Assembly (NCBI RefSeq): GCF_011758805.1
Contig: NZ_JAANOW010000001.1
Location: 2,356,001 to 2,420,000 of the forward strand
Reading direction: 5' to 3'
Source of the DNA: Mycolicibacterium fluoranthenivorans
Lineage (GTDB): Bacteria; Actinomycetota; Actinomycetes; Mycobacteriales; Mycobacteriaceae
Length of the DNA stretch: 64,000 nt
Positions 49,769-57,734 of the stretch are shown piece after piece. Within the stretch, counting starts at the first letter, position 1, and each line of letters starts with the position of its first letter. A program made the position numbers and the translations under genes. The notes under the pieces were generated by a model, which worked only from the letters and a program-made list of their open reading frames with translations, was not told the origin of the DNA and made no database searches.

Positions 49769-51337
49769 GTGTTTGAATCGCTGTCTGACCGGTTGACCGG
49801 TGCACTTGCTGGCCTGCGCTCGCGGGGTCGGCTGACCGACGCCGATATCGACGCGACCGCGCGCGAGATCCGGCTGGCCCTGCTCGAGGCTGACGTCTCG
49901 CTGCCCGTGGTGCGCGCGTTCGTCGGGCGCATCAAGGATCGCGCCAAGGGCGCGGAGGTGTCCGGCGCCCTCAACCCGGCCCAACAGGTCGTCAAGATCG
50001 TCAACGAGGAGCTCGTCGGCATCCTCGGTGGCCAGACCCGCCAGATCGCCTTCGCCAAGACCCCGCCGACCGTCATCATGCTGGCCGGTCTGCAGGGCTC
50101 CGGTAAGACCACGCTGGCCGGCAAGCTCGCCAAGTGGCTGAAGGCCAAGGGCCACACCCCGCTGCTGGTGGCCTGCGACCTGCAGCGCCCCGGCGCGGTC
50201 CACCAGCTGCAGATCGTCGGTGAGCGCGCCGGCGTCTCGGTGTTCGCGCCGCACCCCGGTGTGTCACCGGACGGGGTTTCGATCGACCAGATGACCACCG
50301 GCGACCCGGTGTCGGTGGCGGCCGCGGGCCTGGCCGAGGCCAAGGCCAAGCATTTCGACGTCGTCATCGTTGACACCGCCGGCCGCCTCGGCATCGACGA
50401 GGAACTGATGGCCCAGGCCGCTGCCATTCGCGATGCCGTGCAGCCGGACGAGACGTTGTTCGTCCTGGACGCCATGATCGGTCAGGACGCCGTCAGTACC
50501 GCCGAGGCCTTCGGGTCCGGCGTCGGCTTCACCGGCGTGGTGCTGACCAAGCTCGACGGTGACGCCCGCGGTGGTGCGGCACTGTCGGTCCGGGAGATCA
50601 CCGGTGTGCCGATCCTGTTCGCCTCGGCGGGGGAGAAGCTCGAAGACTTCGACGTCTTCCACCCGGACCGGATGGCCAGCCGCATCCTCGGCATGGGTGA
50701 CGTGCTCACCCTGATCGAGCAGGCCGAGCAGGTCTTCGATCAGCAGAAGGCCGAGGATGCCGCCGCCAAGATCAGCTCCGGGGAGCTGACGCTGGAGGAC
50801 TTCCTCGAGCAGATGCTGGCCATCCGCAAGATGGGGCCGATCGGCAACCTGCTGGGCATGCTGCCCGGCGCCGGCCAGATGAAGGACGCGCTCGCGGCCG
50901 TCGACGACAGTCAGCTCGACCGGGTACAGGCCATCATTCGCGGCATGACACCGGCGGAGCGGTCCGATCCGAAGATCATCAACGCGTCCCGCCGCCTGCG
51001 CATCGCCAATGGCTCCGGTGTCAGCGTCTCCGAGGTCAATCAACTCGTGGATCGGTTCTTCGAGGCCCGCAAGATGATGTCGCAGATGGCCGGGCAGATG
51101 GGAATGCCGTTCAGCCGCAAGAACTCTCCGCGCAAGGCGGCCAAGGGTAAGAACAAGCAGGCGGGTAAGAAGAAGGGTCGCGGCCCGACGCCGCCGAAGG
51201 TCGCCAATCCGCTCGGCGTGGGCGGTCTGCCCGCGGGCTTCCCGGATCTGTCGAATATGCCCAAGGGCCTCGACGAACTGCCACCGGGCCTGGCCGACTT
51301 CGACCTGTCCAAGCTGAAGTTCCCGGGCCAGAAGTAA
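49769..51337 (+). CDS. ffh: signal recognition particle protein Ffh
   Basis: Ffh binds signal peptides and 4.5S RNA. The 522-aa product has the N domain, the GTPase domain (LAGLQGSGKTTLAGKLAKWL, DTAGRLGIDEELMAQA, TKLDGDARGGAALS) and a Met-rich M domain (ILGMGDVLTLIEQAE; QMLAIRKMGPIGNLLGMLPG). The C-terminal extension is Lys/Gly/Pro-rich (KKKGRGPTPPKVANPLGVGG) and longer than E. coli's. It starts at GTG 49769. The amidohydrolase gene starts 3 nt after the stop. Confidence 0.97.
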   Translation: MFESLSDRLTGALAGLRSRGRLTDADIDATAREIRLALLEADVSLPVVRAFVGRIKDRAKGAEVSGALNPAQQVVKIVNEELVGILGGQTRQIAFAKTPPTVIMLAGLQGSGKTTLAGKLAKWLKAKGHTPLLVACDLQRPGAVHQLQIVGERAGVSVFAPHPGVSPDGVSIDQMTTGDPVSVAAAGLAEAKAKHFDVVIVDTAGRLGIDEELMAQAAAIRDAVQPDETLFVLDAMIGQDAVSTAEAFGSGVGFTGVVLTKLDGDARGGAALSVREITGVPILFASAGEKLEDFDVFHPDRMASRILGMGDVLTLIEQAEQVFDQQKAEDAAAKISSGELTLEDFLEQMLAIRKMGPIGNLLGMLPGAGQMKDALAAVDDSQLDRVQAIIRGMTPAERSDPKIINASRRLRIANGSGVSVSEVNQLVDRFFEARKMMSQMAGQMGMPFSRKNSPRKAAKGKNKQAGKKKGRGPTPPKVANPLGVGGLPAGFPDLSNMPKGLDELPPGLADFDLSKLKFPGQK

Positions 51338-51340
51338 CCC

Positions 51341-52414
51341 ATGGTGCTGCACGTTCGCGGCCGGGGCCTGCCCGACGGCGAGGAGGTGCAGTGGTGGATC
51401 CACCAGGGTGTGTTGTCGGCGGAACCGATCGCCGGCGCCCACACCGTTTTCGGGGCTGACGGGGCTGGCGGCTGGATCATCCCGGGGCTGGTCGACGCCC
51501 ATTGCCACGTCGGGCTCAAGCCCGGTGGCGCCACCACATTCGATGAGGCCGTCGAACAGGCCGAGGCCGAGCGTGACGCCGGCGCGCTGCTGCTGCGCGA
51601 TGCCGGATCCCCGGTGGACACCCGCAGTTTCGACGACCGGGCGGACCTGCCGCGGATCATCCGCGCCGGCCGACACCTGGCCCGGCCGAAGCGCTATATG
51701 CCGGGCCTGCCCATCGATATCGAGGATGAGTCGCAGCTGCCCGCCGCCGTCGCCGAACAAGCCCGTTGGGGCGACGGCTGGGTGAAGCTCGTCGGCGACT
51801 GGATCGACCGCGGGATCGGCGATCTGGCCCCGCTGTGGTCCGACGACATCCTCGTCGAAGCCATCGCCGCCGCGCACGCCAACGGCGCCCGTGTCACCGC
51901 CCACGTGTTCGGCGAGGACGCCTTGCCCGGCCTGATCAATGCGGGCATCGACTGTATCGAGCACGGCACCGGCATCACCGAGGACACCATCGACCTCATG
52001 CTGGAGCACGGTACGGCGCTGGTACCCACCTTGATCAACATCGAGAACTTTCCCGGGATCGCCGATGCGGCAGGCAGATACCCGTCCTACGCCACCCATA
52101 TGCGCGAGCTGTACGCCTCATGCCATCAGCGCGTCGGCGCCGCCCACGAGGCCGGGGTGCCGATCTTCGCCGGTACCGACGCCGGTGGGATGGTGGCGCA
52201 CGGCCGGATCGGTGACGAGATCGCGGCACTGCGGTCCGTCGGCCTGAGTGCCACCGACGCTCTGGGGGCGGCGTGCTGGGATGCCCGTGCCTGGCTGGGC
52301 CGGCCGGTGCTGGAGCACGGCGCGTCCGCGGACCTGTTGTGCTTCGCCGAGGATCCCCGGGTGGCCGGTGTCGGGCATCCGGATGTGGTGATCCTGCGTG
52401 GGCGGGTCTACTAG
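51341..52414 (+). CDS. amidohydrolase family protein
   Basis: The 357-aa TIM-barrel metal hydrolase has the HxH motif in LVDAHCHVGLKPGG, a later metal His region TAHVFGEDALPGLIN, CIEHGTGITEDTID and the Asp-containing FAGTDAGGMVAHGRIG. It resembles M. tuberculosis Rv2915c, next to ffh, with unknown substrate; imidazolonepropionase/dipeptidase-like amidohydrolases are the nearest relatives. It is 3 nt downstream of ffh, so co-transcribed. Its stop is shared on a palindrome with the convergent flavoprotein gene. Confidence 0.85.
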   Translation: MVLHVRGRGLPDGEEVQWWIHQGVLSAEPIAGAHTVFGADGAGGWIIPGLVDAHCHVGLKPGGATTFDEAVEQAEAERDAGALLLRDAGSPVDTRSFDDRADLPRIIRAGRHLARPKRYMPGLPIDIEDESQLPAAVAEQARWGDGWVKLVGDWIDRGIGDLAPLWSDDILVEAIAAAHANGARVTAHVFGEDALPGLINAGIDCIEHGTGITEDTIDLMLEHGTALVPTLINIENFPGIADAAGRYPSYATHMRELYASCHQRVGAAHEAGVPIFAGTDAGGMVAHGRIGDEIAALRSVGLSATDALGAACWDARAWLGRPVLEHGASADLLCFAEDPRVAGVGHPDVVILRGRVY

Positions 52415-53943
52415 TAGACGTCGCGCACGTAGCGATGGGACTTCACGAGGTCGTTGACGTAGGTGTGCGCGGCGTCGGCGTCCATGCCGCCGCCTCGTGC
52501 CACGACCTCGTGCAGGGTGGCGTCGACATCCTTGGCCATCCGGTCGGCGTCGCCGCACACGTAGACGTACGCGCCGTCGGCCAGCCAGCTGAAGAGTTCC
52601 TCGGCATTCTCCGACATCCGATGCTGCACATAGACTTTGGCGTCCTGGTCGCGGGAGAACGCCAGGTCGAGCCGGGTCAGCGCGCCCGAGTCCAGGAAGC
52701 CGTCCAGTTCCTCGCCGTACAGATAGTCGGTGGCCCGGCGGCGGTCGCCGAAGAACAGCCACGCGCGGCCTGCCGCGGCGGTGGCCTCGCGCTCCTGCAG
52801 GAAGGCGCGGAAGGGGGCGATGCCGGTGCCGGGCCCGATCATGATGATCGGCACGTCGGGGGCGGGCAGCCGGAAATTGTGGTTGGGGCGCAGGTGGACG
52901 CGGATGCGGTCGGCGCGGTCGGCCAGGAAGGTCGACGCGACGCCGCGGTGATCGCGGCCGGCACCGGGATAGCGCACCGAGGCCACCGTCAGGTGGATGC
53001 GCTCGGGGTGGACCAGCGGGCTGGAGGCTATCGAGTAGTCGCGGAATCCCAACGGGCGCAAGGTATCCAAGACGTCCTCGGTCTTGAGTCCGGCGCGCTT
53101 GATGAGGTCGAGGACATCTTCTCCGTAGGCGGCCGGACCGGCCACATCCTGCAGCGCGCGTGACGGCGTGCGGATCTCCAGCCGCTCGCTCAGCAGCACA
53201 CCGAGCGGTTCGTCGTGGTCGGGCACCAGGTGATCAGGTCCCACGCCGAGCTCGGTCAGGATGAGTGCGACCAGCGCCGGGTCGTTGGTGGCATGCACCG
53301 CCAGGGAATCGCCGGCCTGGTAGGTGATGCCCGACCCGGCGAGATCCACCTCGTAGTGGCGCACCTCCTTGTCGGATTCGGCGGCGGTGAGCAACCTGTT
53401 CACGACCAGCGCCGCCTCGAACTCCTCATGGCGTTCCCGGCCGGGCGCCGGTGCCGCGACGGCCTCGGCGGGTGCGGTGGCGCCACGCTCGGCGGTCAGG
53501 ATCTTCACCACATCGGCGGTCCACGCCTTGGCCGGCTGTTCGTAGAAACCGTCCACATCCACCCGGTCGACGATTCGGGTCGCCCCCAGCTGCTCCAGCT
53601 TCGCGTCGAGCAGCTTGCCTGCGTTGCAGAAGAATTCATACGAGCTGTCGCCGAGCGCCAGGACCGAGAAGCTCAGGTTCTCCAACCGCTCGGTGCTGGA
53701 TTCGAGCGCCTCCCAGAACAGCGTCGCGCTATCGGGGAAGTCACCCTCGCCGAAGGTCGACACGACCGCGATGAAATGAGTGACCGACTGCAGTTCGGCG
53801 ACCTCGACCTGGTTCAGTTCGATCGCCTCGGCCTGGATGCCCAGCGGCGCGACCGATTCGGCGAAGGTCATCGCGGCATCCTCGGCATTGCCCATGTCCG
53901 TGCCGAAGGCGACGATCATCGATATCTCTGCAGTGCCGGTCAA
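52411..53943 (-). CDS. diflavin (FMN/FAD) NADPH reductase, sulfite-reductase alpha-like
   Basis: The 510-aa chain has an N-terminal flavodoxin domain (about 1-140; GTDMGNAEDAA, VVSTFGEGDFPD), an FAD domain (about 165-350; LRPLGFRDYSIASSP with the RxYS motif) and an NADPH domain (IMIGPGTGIAPFRAFLQERE, CGDADRMAKDV), ending in YVRDVY. It is a CysJ/P450-reductase type electron donor. Mycobacterial sulfite reductase is ferredoxin-dependent, so the partner is uncertain. I prefer TTG 53943 (GAGGGG 7 nt upstream) over TTG 53958. A partly IdeR-like element overlaps its promoter. Confidence 0.85.
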   Translation of the reverse strand: MTGTAEISMIVAFGTDMGNAEDAAMTFAESVAPLGIQAEAIELNQVEVAELQSVTHFIAVVSTFGEGDFPDSATLFWEALESSTERLENLSFSVLALGDSSYEFFCNAGKLLDAKLEQLGATRIVDRVDVDGFYEQPAKAWTADVVKILTAERGATAPAEAVAAPAPGRERHEEFEAALVVNRLLTAAESDKEVRHYEVDLAGSGITYQAGDSLAVHATNDPALVALILTELGVGPDHLVPDHDEPLGVLLSERLEIRTPSRALQDVAGPAAYGEDVLDLIKRAGLKTEDVLDTLRPLGFRDYSIASSPLVHPERIHLTVASVRYPGAGRDHRGVASTFLADRADRIRVHLRPNHNFRLPAPDVPIIMIGPGTGIAPFRAFLQEREATAAAGRAWLFFGDRRRATDYLYGEELDGFLDSGALTRLDLAFSRDQDAKVYVQHRMSENAEELFSWLADGAYVYVCGDADRMAKDVDATLHEVVARGGGMDADAAHTYVNDLVKSHRYVRDVY

Positions 53944-53973
53944 CTCGGTTCCCCTCAATGTGCGTCCGCAAAA

Positions 53974-53992
53974 TTAGGGTCACCTTACTTGA
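53974..53992 (-). promoter_or_regulatory. partial IdeR/DtxR-like box before the diflavin reductase
   Basis: Read on the minus strand, TCAAGTAAGGTGACCCTAA agrees with the DtxR/IdeR consensus TWAGGTWAGSCTWACCTWA at about 14 of 19 positions. It overlaps TAATTT (53976-53971), a good -10 for the reductase. Symmetry is poor, so IdeR binding is only a possibility; it would make the gene iron-repressed. Confidence 0.35.
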
Positions 53993-54017
53993 TAGGCGGT
54001 GCTGCGCGGCGGCCACC

Positions 54018-54839
54018 TTATGCGGACCGGCTGAAACCCCAGTCGAGCAGATCGATCGCCTGTCCGTACAGATCCCCGTTGCCGTACATCTGTACCACCA
54101 CCAACCGGCGATCACCCCGCTGGGCGGCGCCGACGTAGGTGTGCTGGGCCAGGTTGGTGTATCCGGTCTTGCCGCCCAGGTCGCCCGGATAGCGCCTCAA
54201 CAGCTCGTTCTGGTTGGTGAGCACGCGACCGGGGAACTGCGCCGAGGGCTCCCGCATGATCTGTGCGATGAGCGGATAGGTCAGAGCCGCTCGGAAGATC
54301 ACCGCCAGATCGTGCGGTGTCGTCACCGTCTCCCAACCGGGACCGTCCAGTCCGGAGGGGGAGGAGGCCCTGGTATGCCGGGCGCCGAGCTGTTGTGCCT
54401 TGGCGTTCATCCGCGCCACCGCCACCTTTTGGCCGCCCAGCATATCGGCCAGCATGTTCGCCGCGTCGTTGCCGGACACCATCAGCAGCGCCTCCAACAG
54501 TTGGCGTGTGGTGTAGGCCTGGCCGGGTTTCAGTCCTACGCAGGAACATTCGACCTTGGTGTGGGAGGCGTTGGCGCGCGCGAAATTGTCCGGCCGCAGG
54601 TTGTCCAGTACGACGGTGGCCAGCAGCACCTTGATGGTGCTGGCCGGGGCATAGCTGCCGTAGGGATCCTGGGCGGCCAGCACGGCCCCGGTGTCCAGGT
54701 CGGCGAGCAGCCAGGCCTTGGCCGGGCCGTTGGCGAACGCCTGCACGCCGGCGAGTTCGGCGTCCGGGGCCGCATAGGCGACCCCGGCGCTCAGGGCTGT
54801 GGTCACGGTGAGCAGCGTCGCCGTCAGGAGTCTTCGCAC
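54018..54839 (-). CDS. D-alanyl-D-alanine carboxypeptidase (DacB2-type)
   Basis: The 273-aa exported low-molecular-weight PBP has a signal peptide (LLTATLLTVTTALSAGVAYA, cleavage about residue 23-24) and the three active-site boxes: Ser67-Thr-Ile-Lys70 (SxxK), SGND (SxN) and GGKTGYTN (KTG). It removes the terminal D-Ala of pentapeptides or trims cross-links. It matches M. tuberculosis DacB2 (Rv2911), near rpsP. A paralog lies 64 nt upstream in the same orientation, so this is a tandem duplication. Confidence 0.93.
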   Translation of the reverse strand: MRRLLTATLLTVTTALSAGVAYAAPDAELAGVQAFANGPAKAWLLADLDTGAVLAAQDPYGSYAPASTIKVLLATVVLDNLRPDNFARANASHTKVECSCVGLKPGQAYTTRQLLEALLMVSGNDAANMLADMLGGQKVAVARMNAKAQQLGARHTRASSPSGLDGPGWETVTTPHDLAVIFRAALTYPLIAQIMREPSAQFPGRVLTNQNELLRRYPGDLGGKTGYTNLAQHTYVGAAQRGDRRLVVVQMYGNGDLYGQAIDLLDWGFSRSA

Positions 54840-54903
54840 GCGCGTCGAGATTACGGCGCACAGGACTCGCTCAGCGCGCGGTGAGGTTGCCGTTCTGCAT
54901 CAT

Positions 54904-55776
54904 CTACAGCGCGCCGACCGAGCTGCCGTGACCTTGGGTGAATCCCCAGTCCAGCAGCGCGGACGCCTGATCCCAATACGTCGGCCCGCCCTCATGGATC
55001 AACCCGTGCATCAACACCACCACCAGGCGCCGGCCGTCCCGCTGGGCCGCGCCGACGAACGTCTTTCGGGCCAGGTCGGTGAATCCGGTCTTGCCGCCCA
55101 ACATGCCGGGATAGCGGGCCAGCATCTCGTCCTGGTTGACCAGCGCCCGGTCACCGGTCTTGCTCGGGAACAGCGCGGTGGGCTGCGCGGTGATCTCGGC
55201 GAACACCGGATGCGCCAGCGCGGCGCGGAAGATCGCGGCCAGGTCGTGCGGTGTGGTCCAGACGTCGATTCCCGGGCCGTCGAGTCCGGACGGGCTGCCG
55301 GCGGTGGTCCCGGTTGCGCCGACGGACACCGCTTTGGCGTTCATCTTGGCGATCGCGGCATCGCGGCCACCGAGCATGGTGGCCAGGGTGTTGGCGGCAT
55401 CGTTGCCCGACACCAGCAGGAGCGCCTCCAGCAACTGACGTGTGGTGTAGGTCACCCCGGGCGCCACTCCGGCGCAGTTGCACTCGACCACGGTGTCCAC
55501 GTCGTTGGCGACGATGGTCGCGTCGAGCGGAAGGTCGTCGAGGACGGTCAACGCCAGCAGCACCTTGATGGTGCTCGCCGGGGCGTACCGGCCGAACTCG
55601 TTGCGGGCGGCCAGCACCTCGCCGCTGTCGATATCCGCGACCAGCCAGGCCTCCGCAGGTCCGTCCGGCGCGGGCGCCGCACCGGCGGGGATCTCCAGAT
55701 CCGCCGAGGCCGACGGCGGCCCCGAGGTCACGACGAGCGCCAGGCAGGTGAGCAGCACGGTCAGGAATCGCCCCAT
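54904..55776 (-). CDS. D-alanyl-D-alanine carboxypeptidase (second tandem copy)
   Basis: The 290-aa paralog has a signal peptide (FLTVLLTCLALVVTSGPPSASA), Ser68-Thr-Ile-Lys71, SGND and GGKTGFTD boxes, thus all catalytic residues. It shares with its neighbour the two-cysteine insert (VECNCAGVAPG here, VECSCVGLKPG there), likely a disulphide. It starts at ATG 55776 and is divergent from the NAGGN operon across 147 bp. Both copies are intact; specialisation is unknown. Confidence 0.92.
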   Translation of the reverse strand: MGRFLTVLLTCLALVVTSGPPSASADLEIPAGAAPAPDGPAEAWLVADIDSGEVLAARNEFGRYAPASTIKVLLALTVLDDLPLDATIVANDVDTVVECNCAGVAPGVTYTTRQLLEALLLVSGNDAANTLATMLGGRDAAIAKMNAKAVSVGATGTTAGSPSGLDGPGIDVWTTPHDLAAIFRAALAHPVFAEITAQPTALFPSKTGDRALVNQDEMLARYPGMLGGKTGFTDLARKTFVGAAQRDGRRLVVVLMHGLIHEGGPTYWDQASALLDWGFTQGHGSSVGAL

Positions 55777-55823
55777 GGGTGCATCAGCCTAGTGCGGAGC
55801 ACCCAACTGTGATCCAGGTCGCA

Positions 55824-55849
55824 GGTTTGAAGCCATCCCAGGCGGGTAC
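55824..55849 (+). promoter_or_regulatory. SigF-type promoter of the NAGGN operon
   Basis: GGTTT (55824-55828), a 15-nt spacer, then GGGTAC (55844-55849) matches the SigF/SigB-like pattern (GGTTT ... GGGTAY). It would start transcription near 55856, leaving a leader of about 68 nt with AGGAAGAGG before ATG 55924. SigF controls general and osmotic stress genes in mycobacteria, which suits an osmolyte pathway. Sequence match only. Confidence 0.65.
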
Positions 55850-55923
55850 CCGTGCTCGCGGGCGACGTATCGCGCTAGCACCATGCTCGGTTGCCCCCTG
55901 AAAAGGAAGAGGTGGTTCACGCC

Positions 55924-57732
55924 ATGTGCGGCATCGCGGGCGAGATCGCTCGCGGACGGGCAGCAGATATCGGAGCCATCGCGTCGATGGCTGACACCAT
56001 GGTCCCGCGCGGACCCGACAGCGGCGGATTCTGGGCGAAGGACGCGGTGGCCTTCGGGCACCGGCGCCTGGCGATCATCGACCTGTCCAGCCATGGTCAC
56101 CAGCCGATGCACGACCCCGAGCTCCACCTGACCGTGGCCTTCAACGGCTGCATCTACAACTACCCGCAACTACGCGATGATCTGATCGCGAAGGGTTACC
56201 GCTTCTTCTCGCACAGTGACACCGAGGTGGTGCTCAAGGGCTTCCATGCGTGGGGCGAGGGTGTGGTCGACCGCCTGTACGGGATGTTCGCCTTCGCGGT
56301 CACCGACACCGACACCGGCGCGGTGCTGCTGGCGCGGGACCGTCTCGGGGTGAAGCCGCTGTACTGGGCGGATATCCCCGGGCCGACCGGCGCCTTCCGG
56401 TTCGCGTCCACGCTGCCCGCGCTGGTGGCCGCAGGCGGAGTGGACACCTCGATCGATCCGGTTGCGCTGCAGCACTATCTGAGCTTTCATTCGGTGGTCC
56501 CCGCCCCGCACACGATCCTGCGCGGTGTCCACAAGCTCGCCCCCGGTACCGTGATGCGGATCGATCCGGACGGCCGCCGGGTCGAACGGACCTATTGGTC
56601 CCCGGTTTTCGAACGCGTGTCGGAGCGCGCGTCCTGGTCGGAGAACGACTGGGAAGAGGCCGTGCTGGCCTCGCTGCGCACCGCGGTGGAGCGGCGCCTG
56701 GTGGCCGATGTGCCGGTGGGTTGCCTGCTGTCGGGCGGACTGGATTCCAGCCTCATCGTCGGGCTGCTGGCCGAGGCGGGACAGCATGGGCTGCAGACCT
56801 TCTCGATCGGCTTCGAGGCCGCGGGCGGCGAAGAGGGCGACGAGTTCAAGTACTCCGATGTCATCGCCCGGCACTTCGGGACCGACCATCATCAGATCCG
56901 CATCGACACCGCGCGGATGCTCCCCGCGCTGTCGGGGGCGATCGGGGCGATGAGTGAGCCGATGATGAGCCATGACTGCGTGGCGTTCTATCTGCTCTCC
57001 CAAGAGGTCAGCAAGCACGTCAAGGTGGTCCAGTCGGGCCAGGGTGCCGACGAGATCTTCGCCGGCTATCACTGGTACCCGCCGATGGCGCACGCCGGCG
57101 ACGGTGACGTCGAGGGCGCCCTGCAGCGATACCGTACCGCCTTCTTCGACCGCGACCACTCGGGCGTGAACGCGCTGCTGCAACCCCAGTGGCGGCTCGA
57201 CACGGATGTGGCAGGCGATTTCGTGCGCGCGCAGTTCGCCGCCCCCGGTGCGGCCACCGCGACCGATCGGGCGCTGCGGCTGGACACCACCGTCATGCTG
57301 GTCGACGACCCGGTCAAGAGGGTGGACAACATGACCATGGCGTGGGGACTGGAGGGCCGGGTGCCGTTCCTCGACCACGAACTCGTCGAGCTGGCCGCGA
57401 CCTGTCCGCCGGGCCTGAAGACCGCCCATGACGGCAAGGGTGTGCTGAAAGAGGCTGCGCGCCGGGTCATCCCGGCTGCCGTCATCGACCGGCCCAAGGG
57501 TTATTTCCCGGTGCCGGCGCTCAAGCACCTGGCAGGACCCTACCTGGACCTGGTGCGCGACGCGCTGCACAGCGACGCCGCCCGTTCCCGCGGATTGTTC
57601 GATGCCGCGGCGGTCGGCGACCTGCTCGCCGACCCGAACGGAAACCTCACTCCGCTGCGCGGAAATCCGTTGTGGCAGATCGGATTGTTGGAGATGTGGC
57701 TTGCCGAGCACGTCGACGGAGGCCGCAGCTGA
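55924..57732 (+). CDS. asnO: N-acetylglutaminylglutamine amidotransferase (AsnO-type)
   Basis: The 602-aa enzyme is an asparagine-synthetase-like amidotransferase: MCGIAGEIARG exposes Cys2 of the class II glutaminase, VPRGPDSGGFW and FNGCIYNYPQLR follow, and the synthetase domain has the PP-loop LLSGGLDSSLIVGLLAEAG (about residue 270). It precedes a GNAT/ATP-grasp fusion and an M42 peptidase, the exact three-gene NAGGN locus described in rhizobia and pseudomonads, in which this enzyme amidates N-acetylglutaminylglutamine. The start at 55924 is fixed by Cys2. The next gene starts 2 nt after its stop. Confidence 0.9.
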   Translation: MCGIAGEIARGRAADIGAIASMADTMVPRGPDSGGFWAKDAVAFGHRRLAIIDLSSHGHQPMHDPELHLTVAFNGCIYNYPQLRDDLIAKGYRFFSHSDTEVVLKGFHAWGEGVVDRLYGMFAFAVTDTDTGAVLLARDRLGVKPLYWADIPGPTGAFRFASTLPALVAAGGVDTSIDPVALQHYLSFHSVVPAPHTILRGVHKLAPGTVMRIDPDGRRVERTYWSPVFERVSERASWSENDWEEAVLASLRTAVERRLVADVPVGCLLSGGLDSSLIVGLLAEAGQHGLQTFSIGFEAAGGEEGDEFKYSDVIARHFGTDHHQIRIDTARMLPALSGAIGAMSEPMMSHDCVAFYLLSQEVSKHVKVVQSGQGADEIFAGYHWYPPMAHAGDGDVEGALQRYRTAFFDRDHSGVNALLQPQWRLDTDVAGDFVRAQFAAPGAATATDRALRLDTTVMLVDDPVKRVDNMTMAWGLEGRVPFLDHELVELAATCPPGLKTAHDGKGVLKEAARRVIPAAVIDRPKGYFPVPALKHLAGPYLDLVRDALHSDAARSRGLFDAAAVGDLLADPNGNLTPLRGNPLWQIGLLEMWLAEHVDGGRS

Positions 57733-57734
57733 CC

